Assembly: GCF_041956535.1 (NCBI RefSeq)
Contig: NW_027192195.1
Location: forward strand, 1,003,762 to 1,067,761
Direction of reading: 5' to 3'
Source: Calcarisporiella thermophila CBS 279.70
Taxonomy: Eukaryota > Calcarisporiellomycota
DNA: 64,000 nt
This document shows, in pieces, positions 43,357 through 55,358 of this stretch. The position numbers and the translations under genes are program-made. The notes beneath the pieces are model-generated. The model had not been told where the DNA came from. It worked only from the letters and a program-made list of their open reading frames with translations, and made no database searches. How positions within the stretch are numbered: the stretch's first letter is position 1; every line of letters starts with the position of its first letter.

Positions 43357-46300
43357 ATGGGTGTGAAGGGATTGTGGTCGCTGGTTGAGCCAGCGGCACA
43401 GAGTACCAAACTCGAGACTCTGGCGGGCAAGAGATTGGCAGTCGACGCCAGCATTTGGCTGCATCAATTTCTCAAGGCCATGCGCGATAAGGAAGGGAAT
43501 CCTATGCGCAATGCCCACATCATCGGATTCTTACGCCGCATTTGCAAGCTGTTATTCTACGGTGTCAAACCGGTGTTTGTGTTTGATGGTGGAGTGCCCG
43601 AGCTCAAGCGTCGCACCGTGGTAAAGTACCCTCGTTCCCCTTCGTTGCTTGTTGAAGGGGGGGGGGACTGTCCCCCTCCCCTTTGCGTGCCTCTTCTAAA
43701 CACGTATTTCTCTCCTTTTGTTGATCCATGTTAGACCGAGCGCCGAAGACGGCGAGCTGGCCATGTGAACAATTTGCAGAAGACGGCTGAGAAGATCCTG
43801 CGTGCTCAGCTGCAACTGCATGCATTAAAGTCCGCCGAGAAGTAAGTCCATTAATCTCAGTGAATTCCTTGATCAGGCCGTGCTCATATTGCACCTGTAG
43901 AAACAAGAACAATGACGCGTCTCCCCCCATCGCTGAGGTTATTACGGAGGAAGTCACGGCCGCGGATTTGAATTTGAATTCGGATCTCAAGCGGCAAAAG
44001 AAAGACGAATACGATTTGCCTCCTATTCCTGGAATAGAGTAGTCTATGCCGCTAGAAGCGTGATTAGGGGAGACTAGACACTGACGCTTGGCTTTCATGT
44101 TTAGGAACATGGCCAGGAAAAATGACCCTAGGTTTGCTTCAGAGGAGGAGCTGGTCACTTTTTTCGAGGATATCAAGGTTAGAGGATGGGGTGATCAGGG
44201 AGACAGGCTTCAGTTATATTTAAATGCCACTCTTTTTTCTCTATATCTTTTCCCCTCTCCTGTAGGACCATCATCTTGAGAATATCAATATCGACTCGCT
44301 CGACTTCCAGACCCTCCCACCCGAAATCCAATACGAGATCATCACCGAGCTCAAGGTCAAAAGCCGCCAACCTTCGTGGGCGCGCCTGCAGGAAATGATC
44401 CGCCACTCTCGTACCCCCCTCGACTTCTCCAAGCAACAAATAAAATACCTCGCCCTGCGCAACGATCTTACCCAGAAGCAGTTCAGCGTCACCGAGCAGA
44501 CCAAAATAGCCACTTCCACGCCTCTGCGCATTGCCTCCGAGCGAAACCGGGAATACATGCTATTGAAAAACGAGAACGTGAAGACGCAGCTGGGATGGAA
44601 GCTGCCGGGACTGAAGTCGCAGCAGCAAAGCGGGAGCGAGAGCGCGAACGATGAGAAGGAGGTGGTGGAGTTGAGGAGCAGCAGTGTCGTGGGGAGCGAG
44701 ATGGACGAGTGCTTACCGCGGCTGCTGCGGTTTGATGAGGATGAGGAGGGGGTGCCCGAGGTGGAGCCTGACTTGAAGGAAAAGCGCCAGGTGCTAGGAA
44801 AGCGGCTGATGCACGCCGCCGATTTACCCAAGTCCAAGGAGCAGCGCGCCAAATTGCCCGCGGCCCCCCTCGGTGCGGTGGACGAGGAGACAACCAAGGA
44901 GAATCGCCCCCCTTCCCCCCCGCCCAATTCCCTCTTCCTCCCGGGCGCCTTTGTCCGCGAAGCGGACCCTGCCCACCCCCCCGGCACCGCCGTGGACGAC
45001 TCCTCCCTTGTGGATGACTTGTCGGCCTACGCTGACGAGAACGAGTCCATCGACAACATAATGCAGCGGTTCCGTCGGCTGGAGGAGGAGAAGAAGAAGA
45101 AGGAGGGAGGCAGGGAGGGGGAGGGGAAGGATCGAGGCCAGCCTCAAGCCCCGGCCATCGTGAAACCGAAGCCGCTGCGGATCCTATCCTCCCCGGACCG
45201 GGAGGTGGCGCTGAGGTTGGACCGGGAGGTAAGCTCTGACGAAGAGGAGACGCTCCAAGATCCGCGGCGGAATCGGCCGCGCCTTGTTCCTTTGGCGCAG
45301 CGCAAACCAGCCGCACAAGAGACGGCGCAGCCGTCGCAGCCGGACACTACCACCCCCGACGGACTCCTTGCCAGCTGGCAATCGCGCCTCCCGCCGGGGT
45401 TCTCTCGCGTCTACCCCGATCACGACGAACTGATGCAAGAGGCTGTGAGCGATGAATGCAACGTGCCGGAGTTAAAGGTGCGTCAGGTGCTGGCTCGTCG
45501 CCGACTCGAGAAGCTGCGATCCGACGATCGCGAGGCGGTGGGAGCCGTCCAGTTTTACCTCGACTTTCTGCAGGCCGTCTTGCAAATGAAAGAGAGCATG
45601 CCGGCCCCGGCCATCGAGGCCAGCCTCGCAGGGGGTGAGCCGGAGGAGGTGGAGGACGACGAGATCACTTCGGGAGGAGTTGACTTGAGATCCTCGCCCG
45701 TGCTCCTTGATACGTTGACCGAGGACGTCGGCCTGGTCCCCGAAGGCCATCCAAATTCCGAGGGTCTGGATCTACACGCGGAGCTTGGGGCCGACCTGGA
45801 GGGAAGGGTCCCTGTGACTGAAGTGGATGCTCCGGTGGAGAGGATGGACGCCCCTCAAGCTCAGCCGGCCATCAGCGTGAGCATTCCTGTCGAGCGGGTC
45901 AAAAGGTCGCCCCCCGCCCCCGTGCTCTCACCCCAGCTGAGCGAAGCGGAGGGCCGGTCTCCAGTGGATGCTCCCAGGGACGAGGAGGTCATCCTGCCTG
46001 TGGTGCTGGACTCCAGTCCCTTGTTATCCCCACAAGAGGCCCAAGGGGCTCATGAGTTGACACCGCGAATCCCCATAGGTGACATGCTGGAGGTGACGGA
46101 AGGTGGGATTGCGACCAACGGCGTTCTATCTGAGCAAGTCGCCCAATCTCTCGAGGAGCTGTCCTCCTCCGCCGAGATGCAGCAGCTGGAGTCGCCCTCC
46201 AAGGACTTCGTCGTCATCTCTGATGACGAGGACGTGCCCGAGGACTTGTCTGCGGAGAACACCGAGTTTGCACGCTTTTTCTCCGAGCTCAGCAGCAAGG

Positions 46301-47840
46301 ACGCGTCCACCGTGCGCTCGGAGCTGGACCATGAGATGAGGCAGCTTCGTGAACAGCAGCGGCGCGATGCGCGCGACGCCACCTCGCTCACGGACCAGAT
46401 GATAGCGGAGACGCAGGAGTTGCTGCGCATGTTCGGCATCCCCTACACCGTGGCGCCCATGGAGGCGGAGGCGCAGTGTGCTGAGTTGCTCCGGCTGAAG
46501 CTGGTGGACGGGATCGTGTGCGACGACAGCGATGTGTTCCTGTTCGGAGGATCGAACGTGTACCGGAACCTGTTCAACCAGCAGAAGTACGTGGAGTTTT
46601 ACACGAGCGCGAACCTGGTCAACGTGATGCAGCTGACGAGGGACCGCTTGGTGGACCTGGCGCTGTTGCTGGGCAGCGACTACACGGACGGCGTGACGGG
46701 GGTGGGCGGGGTGACCGCCATGGAGATCATCCAGGAGTTCCCGGGGGAGGAGGGACTCCGGCGGTTTAGGCGGTGGTGGGAGCAGGTGGTCAAGGGGGAG
46801 AAGGTCGACGTCGAGACCCCCACCCAGCGAAGGCTGCGGAGGCAAATACAAAAGCTGGAGCTGCCGGATGCGTTCCCGGATCCGCACGTGCGAGAGGCGT
46901 ACATGCGGCCGCTGGTCGACGACTCGAAGGAGACGTTTGTGTGGGGATTCCCGGATCTGGACGTGCTTCGCGAGTAAGTTTCCCTCCCCGACCCTGGAGG
47001 CAGAGGGGGTATGCCAATCCCCCACTGTGGCGCTGGTGCACAGCTCTGACACGCTTTTTCTCACCTTTATTTCATTTTGTCTCTTCTCTCTCCGATAGGT
47101 TTCTCATGGAGACGCTCCCTTGGTCACAGGAGAAAGTGGACGAGACACTTCTCCCGATCATCAGACACATGAATTCGCGAATGGTAGTGTTTGTCCAGTC
47201 ATCTTATTTTATCTCATCTCATCTCATCTCATCTCATCCTGTATCTTGTTTATTTTTGGATGCTTTTTAGGCGGTACAAACCACTCTCGATACCTACGTG
47301 CTTGCCCCCAAGTCCAAGCAACACTCCAGCAAACGTGTACAGAAAGTGGTGGCGGCAATGCGCAAGAGAAAACGAAGCCGTTCCGTAGCATCGACCGCCA
47401 GCAAAGGCTCTGGCTCCTCCTCCTCCTCCTCTGCAACTTCTTCCTCCTCTGACGAGTCAGGGGAATCCGAGGGAGAATCCACACCGAATGTCGCCTCTAG
47501 CCAGGGGCCTAACCGGGGAAAGAAGCGTGGGTTTGCGTCGGGCAGTCGTCGGCGGGGCGCCGCAAAGAAGAAAACTCGGGGAGGAGCCAGGGGGGTGAAT
47601 GGTGAGGCGGAATTGCACCATCCTTCTGCGGTGTTTGAAACAAGCACTGATCGTGCTACCCAGCCTTTTCGGGCTCTCGGAATGAAAGGAGGGAGGACCA
47701 AGAGTTCATCTCGGGATCAACTCAAAGGAGGGCGTGACGAGGTGTCAAAGGGCATGGAGCTTCTGCCGCCGGCCTATCCGGCGAAACCGCGGGCAAAGAC
47801 CACCTATACCGGGAGGGGAAAGAGAAAAACCAATCCATGA
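43357..47840 (+). CDS. RAD2: XPG/Rad2 nucleotide-excision-repair endonuclease
   Basis: Seven exons: 43357..43620, 43735..43841, 43901..44038, 44105..44177, 44266..46973, 47099..47183 and 47271..47840, giving 1314 aa. The N-nuclease domain starts [12 protein letters not shown] and carries [11 protein letters not shown] (Asp30) and VFVFDGG (Asp77), at the same positions as in human XPG. The ~700-residue spacer is acidic. [12 protein letters not shown] and a TFIIH-type acidic region are seen. The I-domain, about residues 895-1030, has [27 protein letters not shown] and [14 protein letters not shown], supplying the remaining metal-binding acids. The C-terminus has basic nuclear signals (RKRKRSRS). 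It makes the 3' incision in NER. Human XPG is 1186 aa. Confidence 0.95.
47211..47235. repeat. (ATCTC)5 repeat inside the last XPG intron
   Basis: Five perfect ATCTC units between donor 47184 and acceptor 47270. It supplies pyrimidine-rich intron sequence. Length variation would not alter the protein. Confidence 0.9.
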
Positions 47841-48405
47841 CGTCTGCTGTATTCACGATCTATCTCTTCTCCTTTAATGGCGCTGCTATCCTGCAATGTT
47901 TGCACGACAAGAGGAGGGGGGAAGAGGAGACTAGCTGTTGCTACCATACATATATATATATATTGTATATATACACCATCGATGTTGTTTTATGCTAAAG
48001 CAAAGAAGAAAAAAAAAATCTAAAATAAAGCGCTGGCTTCTCCTGATAAGCAAAGGCTGGCTGCACCAGGAATTGTGTTTCCGTTGGGGATCTCAGGCTT
48101 CCGGTCCACTTTATCTCATGTTAGCTCTCCGAATGAAATTTTTGAGTTCGCGTTCTGAGTTCGATGTTTACGATTTGAGGCAGGGGGCCAATCGATTGCG
48201 CAGAAGCCTCCATATCACTCTATTTCATCTTGCCTCACCCTGACCTTTGGTAGGATTTTTATTTACTTTGTTTCTCCGGTGAAAAGACCTCTTCTTCCCC
48301 CCTCTTCTTCCTCTCTCCCCTGTCTCTCGACTTGAGTCTCTCTTCGACTGCTTCTTTCTCGCTTTTTCTTTCAAACCAGGCCGTCTTTGATTTGCTATTG
48401 CCAAC
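47841..48405. other. XPG 3' flank and SHMT promoter
   Basis: 565 bp. A TATATA-rich stretch at about 47946-47975 could supply TATA elements some 430 bp upstream of SHMT. A pyrimidine-rich leader (48280-48375) precedes the SHMT start. Confidence 0.5.
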
Positions 48406-50157
48406 ATGACCGTTGCCGCCTCTGCCGATGCTTGGGTAAGTGCATCTCGTCGCCTCGCTACGAGGCCAATTCGATAGGGCCCTCTGATTTAATATCCTCT
48501 AATGCTTGGGTTCTTCTTATTGGTTTTTTTCTCCCCCCTCCTCTCCCCTCCTTTCTGACATGGTCGGACATTAGAACTCATGCCTCAACACGCCTCTAGA
48601 GCAGGAGGACAAGGAGATCTACGAGCTCATCCAGAAGGAGATGTACCGGCAGTACAGCTGCCTGGAGCTCATTGCCTCGGAGAACTTCACCTCGCAGGCC
48701 GTGATGGAGGCCAATGGGTCGGCCCTCACCAACAAGTACAGCGAGGGGCTGCCCGGCGCGCGCTACTACGGAGGCAACGAGTACATTGATCAGGTGGAGG
48801 ACCTGTGCCGCAAGCGGGCGCTCGAGGCCTTCCGCCTCAATCCCGAGGAGTGGGGGGTCAATGTGCAGCCCTACTCGGGCAGCACGGCCAACTTCGCGGC
48901 GCTGACCGCGCTGATCCAGCCGCAGGACCGGCTGATGGGGCTGGATCTGCCGAGCGGCGGCCATCTGACGCACGGCTACCAGACCGCCAAGAAGAAGGTG
49001 TCGTCGTCGTCGATCTACTTCCAGTCGATGCCGTACCAGGTGGACCCGCGCACGGGGCTGGTGGACTACGACCGGCTCGAGGAGAACGCGGCGCTGTTCC
49101 GCCCGCGGCTGCTGATCTGCGGCGCCAGCGCATACCCGCGCGAGTGGGACTACGCGCGCCTGCGCAAGATCGCCGACCAGCACGGGGCGTACCTGATGAG
49201 CGACATTGCGCACATCTCGGGGCTGGTGGCGGGCGAGGAGGCGCAGTCGCCATTTGCGTACTGCGACGTGGTGACGACGACGACGCACAAGACGCTGCGC
49301 GGGCCGCGCGCAGGTCTGATCTTCTTCCGCCGCAACCGCGGCGACGACCTGGAGAACCGCGTCAACCAGGCGGTGTTCCCGTCGTGCCAGGGCGGGCCGC
49401 ACAACAACACGATTGCGGCGATTGCGGTGGCGCTGAAGCAGGCGGCGAGCCCCGAGTTCCGGCGGTACGCGCAGCAGGTGCGGGCGAACGCGCGGCGGCT
49501 GGCCGAGCACCTGGCGTCGAAGGGCTACAGCATCGCGACGCAGGGCACCGACAACCACCTGGTGCTGTGGGACGTGCGCCCGCAGAAGCTCACGGGCAGC
49601 AAGGTGGAGAAGATCTGCGACCTCGCCTCCATCACCGTCAACAAGAACTCGGTGCACGGCGACAAGAGCGCGGTGACGCCCGGCGGCGTGCGCCTCGGCA
49701 CCGCGGCCCTGACGTCGCGCAGCTTCAAGGAGAAGGACTTTGAGCAGGTGGCCGAGTTCCTGCACCGCGCGGTGCAGATTGCGCTCCGCATCCAGGACAA
49801 GAGCGGCAGCAAGCTGATGAAGGACTTTGTGGTGGCGTGCGAGGGCGACGAGGAGATTGCCGCGCTCAAGCGCGAGGTGGAGGCGTTTGCCACGAGCTTC
49901 CCCATGCCTGGTAAGCATCCCGTGGGGGGTTTTTTTTTTTGGAGGTGCAAAGAAGGAGACGCCGGTGGGGCGGCGAGGAGGAGGAGAGAAAGAGGACGGG
50001 GTGGTGGGAGGTTTCTCTTTCCGTCCTTTGTTCTCCTTCTCCTTTCTCTCTTTTTTGGTGCTGTTGTTGTCTGATTCATCCTTCATTTTTGGCTGACCCT
50101 TTTTCCACACTCTATTTAGGCTTTGATCCCTCGAAGCTCCAGGCCCCGACTCACTAG
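48406..50157 (+). CDS. SHM2: Cytosolic serine hydroxymethyltransferase
   Basis: Exons 48406..48435, 48575..49910 and 50120..50157 give 467 aa. The first exon encodes only 10 residues and the last 12. Motifs: [75 protein letters not shown], and the PLP-lysine motif [16 protein letters not shown] (Lys249). [11 protein letters not shown], the conserved GSK-VEKICD segment and [15 protein letters not shown] follow. No mitochondrial presequence, so cytosolic. It interconverts serine and glycine with tetrahydrofolate, linking to the folate made via GTP cyclohydrolase I. Third codon positions are almost all G or C, a sign of high expression. Confidence 0.97.
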
Positions 50158-52328
50158 AGGAGGGCAAGCTTTCCCTTTCCCCCTCCTCCCCCACAAATTT
50201 CCAAAACCAAGCCTTTCTATGTATAGAATCTTTCTTAAAGCCGCCGTCTACGGAAGAGGAAAAAGTTGGAGAAGGAAAAAAAAAATAGTTATATGCCATA
50301 GGAAAACTACCCAAAATCTCCCCATGTATGGAGGTGCAGATGCACCTGTTCTGTGACTTTGTTCTCTCTTTTTTTGTACGGTTGGACTTTCTCTCGTTCT
50401 TTTATTGTCAGTGCTTTAGTTCTATTCTTATTTTGTAAGGGGGCAGATCGGTGCTTCCTGGTAGCTTAGTAAACATTTTCAATTGGAAGCTGGAGAAGCT
50501 GGGCCGCCAGACAGAGAAAACAAAAGAGCGGGAGAAAAAGGGAAGCCCGCAGGCGGAAACCCCTCGGGGCACAAGCACCGCAGGGGGGCGATGGTGCATG
50601 CCTTGCAGCGAGGGCAGCCGCTGGCCGGGGGCGAGCTGGGACGGTGGAGGAGAGGAGGGGTGGGGCGGCGGAGGATCGATCGCGGCCCAAATAGAGTTTG
50701 ACGTTCCATTCACAAACGCACGGGGGCGTCTGAAGGCAGGCGGCGAGGGGGAAAAAGGCCGAGCTCGCGCCAAAAGCGGGCCGCCGGCAGAGAGGACAGA
50801 GGGCGGATGATTCGCCTTGCAGCGGGCCGCAGCTTCCTCTTTCTCTCCCCCTTCAGCCCAAGCTGCAGCGTCAGGGCGGATTTGGCGCGGGATTTTCCTC
50901 AGCGCCCATTGGCAAACCGGACCCCCGCTTGCCCCCTCTCCTCGAATCGGTCGATCCCTGCCCCCTCCCTCCTTCCTATTCCGAGCCCCGGCGCAGCTCG
51001 GCTTCTCACGCACAAGACCACACCTCCACCGGGGGGGAGGCGGCCCACAAGCCTGGGCGAGGGCTGGGCGACCGTTGCAAGCGAGGGTGCCGAGCGCACC
51101 GCGGGCTCGGGCCGGGGCTGGACAGCGCAAGACGATCGTGGGAAAGGAAAAAAAAAAGCCTAACTTTGCCCGAGGGAGAGAGGGGAGGGCGAGATGAAGG
51201 CCGTCTGATCCGAGGCTGACTGAGGCAACTGCCCGTCTCAGCGGGCCCTGGGCCTCTGCTTCGTGGAGGGGCGAGGGCCGCCCCAACCTTCTCTACGGTT
51301 GGCTGCGGGAAAAAAGAATCCGCAAAGCGTCGAGCGCGCAAGCACATTGGGCCCGGCGCTGCTATGCAAGGCTGAAGCCTTTTTTTTTCCGCAGACGTGT
51401 CTCCTCTTTCTGCATGCACGGAGTAGAGCAAGTTTAGAATTCTGCGCTGAATTTTCTTTTCCGCCGGGTCAGGATGGGATTACGTGAGTTTTTTTTTTTC
51501 TCACTCTCGCCCGCGTCTGATTTTCAAACTCCCAACTTGCCACCCTAAACTCTCTTTTGCCACTGGCCAGAGGCTTTTTCTGCCCCCCCTTTTCCCCTTT
51601 CGACCGCTCTTCCTGCTCACCAGCTTTTCGCCTTTCTCCCTCCCCCGCGCGTTCTCCCACTTGCTTCCCCCCACGGCCACACCCTTCAGCCAGCGCGCAC
51701 TGTGACGATGCCCAGCCTCTGACGCTTGATGTGATTGGGATAGGCTTGTTCTGATTTTCACGGATTCTCAAAACAAACGGACTCTACCACGCGATTGCTT
51801 CGGATCGCCCCCTAGCCCGGCGACATCCAGCGCTTCTCTCCCCTGCTTATATACCGCCATCGACTTCCACCCATCGCTTTCTAGCTATAGTTGGCCATAT
51901 ACCGCTTCGCCATCGCTATTCTCCCGCGCAGTATATATCGTATATACGTTCCATATATAAATACATATATTTTTGGCTGTCTCGCCTTCCCCTCTTCGCC
52001 TGTGCTTATTTTTTTTTTTTGCCCTTGGTTTATTGTACATATCCTGTTGCTGCCGCTGTCTCCACATATATGTTTTCTTATTCTTCTCTCACATCGACAT
52101 TTCATCTATAAACCCACCTATAAACTGATATATATATCTATATATATATATCTATATACATACATATATATACCTATATATCCATTTCTCGATTTTCTTT
52201 TTCCCCCTCTTTGTTCCACCGTGGCCTTTCCTCAATCGGTCTCTTTTTGATTGCTTTACTCCTGTAGCGACTTCCTGCGCTGTTCTGAGTTTATCTCTTT
52301 GTTATTCCATTTTGCTCTAGTGCTCACT
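50158..52328. other. Long intergenic region with GC-rich island, homeobox promoter
   Basis: 2.2 kb. 50158-50460 is the SHMT 3' flank. 50500-51450 is a GC-rich island with open frames everywhere but no motif. 51480-51720 is pyrimidine-rich. A TATA-like TATATA lies at 51848-51853. A long CT- and TA-rich leader follows to the homeobox start. Large upstream regions are common for regulatory genes. Confidence 0.5.
52127..52182. repeat. Imperfect (TA)n / TATC repeat in homeobox leader
   Basis: About 55 bp of TATATATCTA-type units some 150-200 bp upstream of the start codon and downstream of the TATA-like element, so probably in the transcribed 5' leader. Confidence 0.75.
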
Positions 52329-54553
52329 ATGGACTTTTCATTTCCAGCTGATGCCTTAGCCCCGCAGGCCACCGTCGCTCCATTCGAGACCGAGGCGCCC
52401 GACGAGCTAAAGGCCAGCACCAACGAGTTCCGCGCCACGTTCTACAACCCCACCGAGGTCAAGCGCCGCCAGCGGCCCTCCAAGTCGCAGCTGCGTGTGC
52501 TCGAGAAATCCTTCCTAGAGAACCCGAAGCCGTCGTCGGCCGCGCGGCGCATCTTGGCCGAGGAGCTGGACATGACCCCGCGCCGGGTCCAAATTTGGTT
52601 CCAGAACCGGCGGGCCAACATCAAGAAGATGCGCGAGGGACGCGGGCGGCGGAGCAGCGGGTCGGAGACGAAGGGGGCGGAGGAGACCGAGTCCACCGAC
52701 GGAGCCGCCGAGGGTGCCGAGCGGGGCGGCGCAAAATCGGAGGGAAGAGCGAGGGAAAGGAGGATGAGGGAATCCGCACGAAGGTGCGAGCAAGAGGGAC
52801 GCGACGGTGAGGAGGAGGGGGTGGAGGAGGAGGATGAGGAGAGAGAGGACGACGAGGAAGCAGTGGCAGTAGTAGGGGGCGACGAGGAGGTGGAGGAGGG
52901 GGAGCTGGAGAAGGGAGGCGAGGCGGAGGGCGAGGAGGAGGAAGAGGCCGCTGCCGGCACAAAATTCGGATTAGACCGCATCGCACTCGTACTCGCATCC
53001 GCATCCACGTCTGCCCCTGGATCCATCCCCGGGGTCAAAGCAGCCGAGAGTGAGGCTGCACGCAGGAAAAAGCGGAAAAGGCGGAGAGACGCACGAGAGA
53101 GTGCAGTGCACTATGAAGCCGAGGAAGGAGGAAGAGGTCTGGAGCCGCATGCGCCGTCGGAGAACTTCGCCGAGAACGTGCAGGGGCTCTACCCGATCGA
53201 GTTGCGCGCCGAGTCGACCGAGGCTTCGTCGCCAGAGATGATTAATGACCTGTGCTGGAGGCCGCAGAATAATGCCGCCGCCGTATGGTCGCCGCCTCCT
53301 CCGGCCCACTCCTCGCCTCCTCCTCCTCTCTCCGCCGTGCCACCCCCCCTGTTTTTTCTCCCTTGGGAGGGGATGACGTACGGGGGTTGGCCGGGCGTGG
53401 AGCCCGAGGAGCAGCGCAGCCCTGACACCACGCCAAAGCCGCCCGCAAGAAGACGGTGCAGTCTTGGAAGCGGGAGCGGTGGAGGGGGCGGGGCAGGGGG
53501 GCCCGCGGCGGTCGGCGGCTGCGGAGGCGGAGGAAGGCGGCGGACCAAATCCGCCATCACGTCGGAGCGGCCGCGAAGGAGAACCCAGCCTCTTCAGCAG
53601 CCTCCGCCCCAGGCGGCAAGCACCGCCGCCGTCCCCATCGACGCCGCGTACCCTCCACCTCCCTCCTCCGCCATCCCCCTCACCTCCGCCGATTTCTACC
53701 CCAACCCGCGCGGCCCCCTGCAGATGCCCTCGCAGCCAGGCCCCCCCGACCCGGCTTCCTTGCAAGAATGCCCCCTCGCCTCGCAGCCTCCTCTTCCCCC
53801 GGTGCATCTCTGGCCTCCCCTCATGCAGCCCGCGGGCCCCGCCCCGTCTCCCTGGATGGATCCCGAGCACTCGGGCACTTTTGCCCAGCACGCTTACAGC
53901 CCCGAGATGTATCAGTCGGCCACCGCGGTGCACTCCGCCACTGCCGCCGCCGCCGCCCCCCACTCTACCCCCATCCCCTCCGACGTGCTCACCGATCACA
54001 TGATGTCCCCGTGTGCGTCGTCCATGACCGATGCGACGACCATCGTGAACGATGCGATGGGCGGTGAAGGCCGGCGCAACTCATGCCCCGACGGGTTCTT
54101 GGAGGAGCTGCTGGGGCTAAGTATCCATCCGGCGACCACGACGGAGCAGAAGATGGTGCTAGCGCCCATCTCAGAGAGTGACCAGGATGTGCTGATGACC
54201 CACGCTGGCTACGTGGTAAGCTATTCCCCCTCCTCCTCTCCCTGGCTCGGCGATGCTGATACATGGACTGATGGCGCACTCTCCCTCCCCCCCTTTGCTC
54301 TCCTTCCCTCCCTTTCCCATAGCCTCTCCGGCGCCGGTTTTCCGTTCCACAGTCCATAGAGCAGCATTTTGCCAGCGTGCGCGATCCCGCCCTGGCCCCT
54401 TCCTTCGTGATCCCACCGTCCAGCTCCGACCTACAGCAAGGAAACCTGGACCAATATGGGGCGGGCGGTCGGGGCCAGTACGTCGACTTCCAGGGACTTA
54501 GCTCGCACCAACTCATTCGGGGCTATAGTTGGGACTCCGTTTTTCAGCATTGA
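52329..54553 (+). CDS. Homeodomain transcription factor
   Basis: Exons 52329..54215 and 54323..54553 give 705 aa. The homeodomain is at residues ~45-102: VKRRQRPSKSQLRVLEKSF, then LENPKPSSAARRILAEEL and the recognition helix MTPRRVQIWFQNRRANIKKM. It has no three-residue TALE loop. The sequence is nearest to fungal Phx1/Yox1-like regulators. It is followed by an Arg/Ser-rich then strongly Glu/Asp-rich segment (~150 aa), a KKRKRRR nuclear signal, a long Pro/Ala/Ser-rich activation-like region, and a conserved-looking C-terminus with LRRRFSVPQSIEQHF. Without the intron the frame would run to a stop at 54357. Splicing gives a more protein-like end. Targets unknown. Confidence 0.88.
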
Positions 54554-55358
54554 CACATCGCCCTATGACAGCTATAAATTCCATGGTTATAATACTATCC
54601 CCATCTATCTCTATCCCTTTCTATCCCGCTCTCTTGCCCTTTCCCTCTCCCCTCGCCCCTCTGTTACATAAATATACACATCTTACATATACCATTATGG
54701 TTCCTTTTGGTTTTTTTTTCCTCTGTCCCTCTGTTTATTGTGCCAAACACAAAAAAAGCTCTTTTTTTTTCAGTTGTTGTATATTTCATGAAGAATGCTA
54801 TAAAAATTGCCTACATTTTTTTTTCGTGGGAAATAACCGTAATCTCAGCCCGCTTTTTATTTTTAATTCTGTGAGCATATTGGGAAAAATGCAGGTTTCC
54901 TGGTTTCATTCATAAACTTATTTCCAACGCGGTATGCCTGGGGATGCGGTAGCGATTCCGGGGGGACTATGTGGGCGGGGCAGAGGCAGGAGGGGGGAGG
55001 GATGTGGGAGGAAGAGCAGGGAAGACAGAGGAGGCGCGGCTAGGCCCCCGGATGCGGCCCGCCACCCCTCCCTCCCCCGTCCCCAACCGGCTAAGAAAAT
55101 TGAGGAAATCATGAATTTTGGGTTCATCATTCTCGGCTTGTCTTTTTTGAGCCTCTTTGGATTTGAGGGATTTATGAAAATTATGCCCGATTTTCGGCGG
55201 GATCCTAATTTCCATGGTTTCGTGTGTCTCGTGTGATCCTTAGTTCCCCGCGTTTTTTCTTCCACTTTGAAATACTAGTTCCTTTTTTTATATTTTTTTT
55301 TCCCATCGTATTCACCCCTCCATCCCTCCCCCCCCCCCCTTCCATTCTATCCCATCCA
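54554..55358. other. Homeobox 3' flank and PEPCK promoter
   Basis: 805 bp. T-rich up to 54880, then a GC-rich patch 54930-55090. A C run of about twelve lies at 55328-55340, shortly before the PEPCK start. No coding signal. Confidence 0.5.

Noticed and set aside
44489-47064. Several 100-310-codon minus-strand ORFs opposite XPG
   Set aside because: They mirror the XPG coding frame and lack any family signature.
48596-50314. 572-codon minus-strand ORF opposite SHMT
   Set aside because: It is the antisense shadow of a GC3-rich gene. The + strand encodes a complete SHMT and the antisense product is Arg/Leu/Ala-rich without motifs.
54216-54359. Unspliced C-terminus of the homeobox ORF
   Set aside because: A GTAAGC donor and CATAG acceptor join a second frame that continues 76 codons with a protein-like end (LRRRFSVPQSIEQHF).
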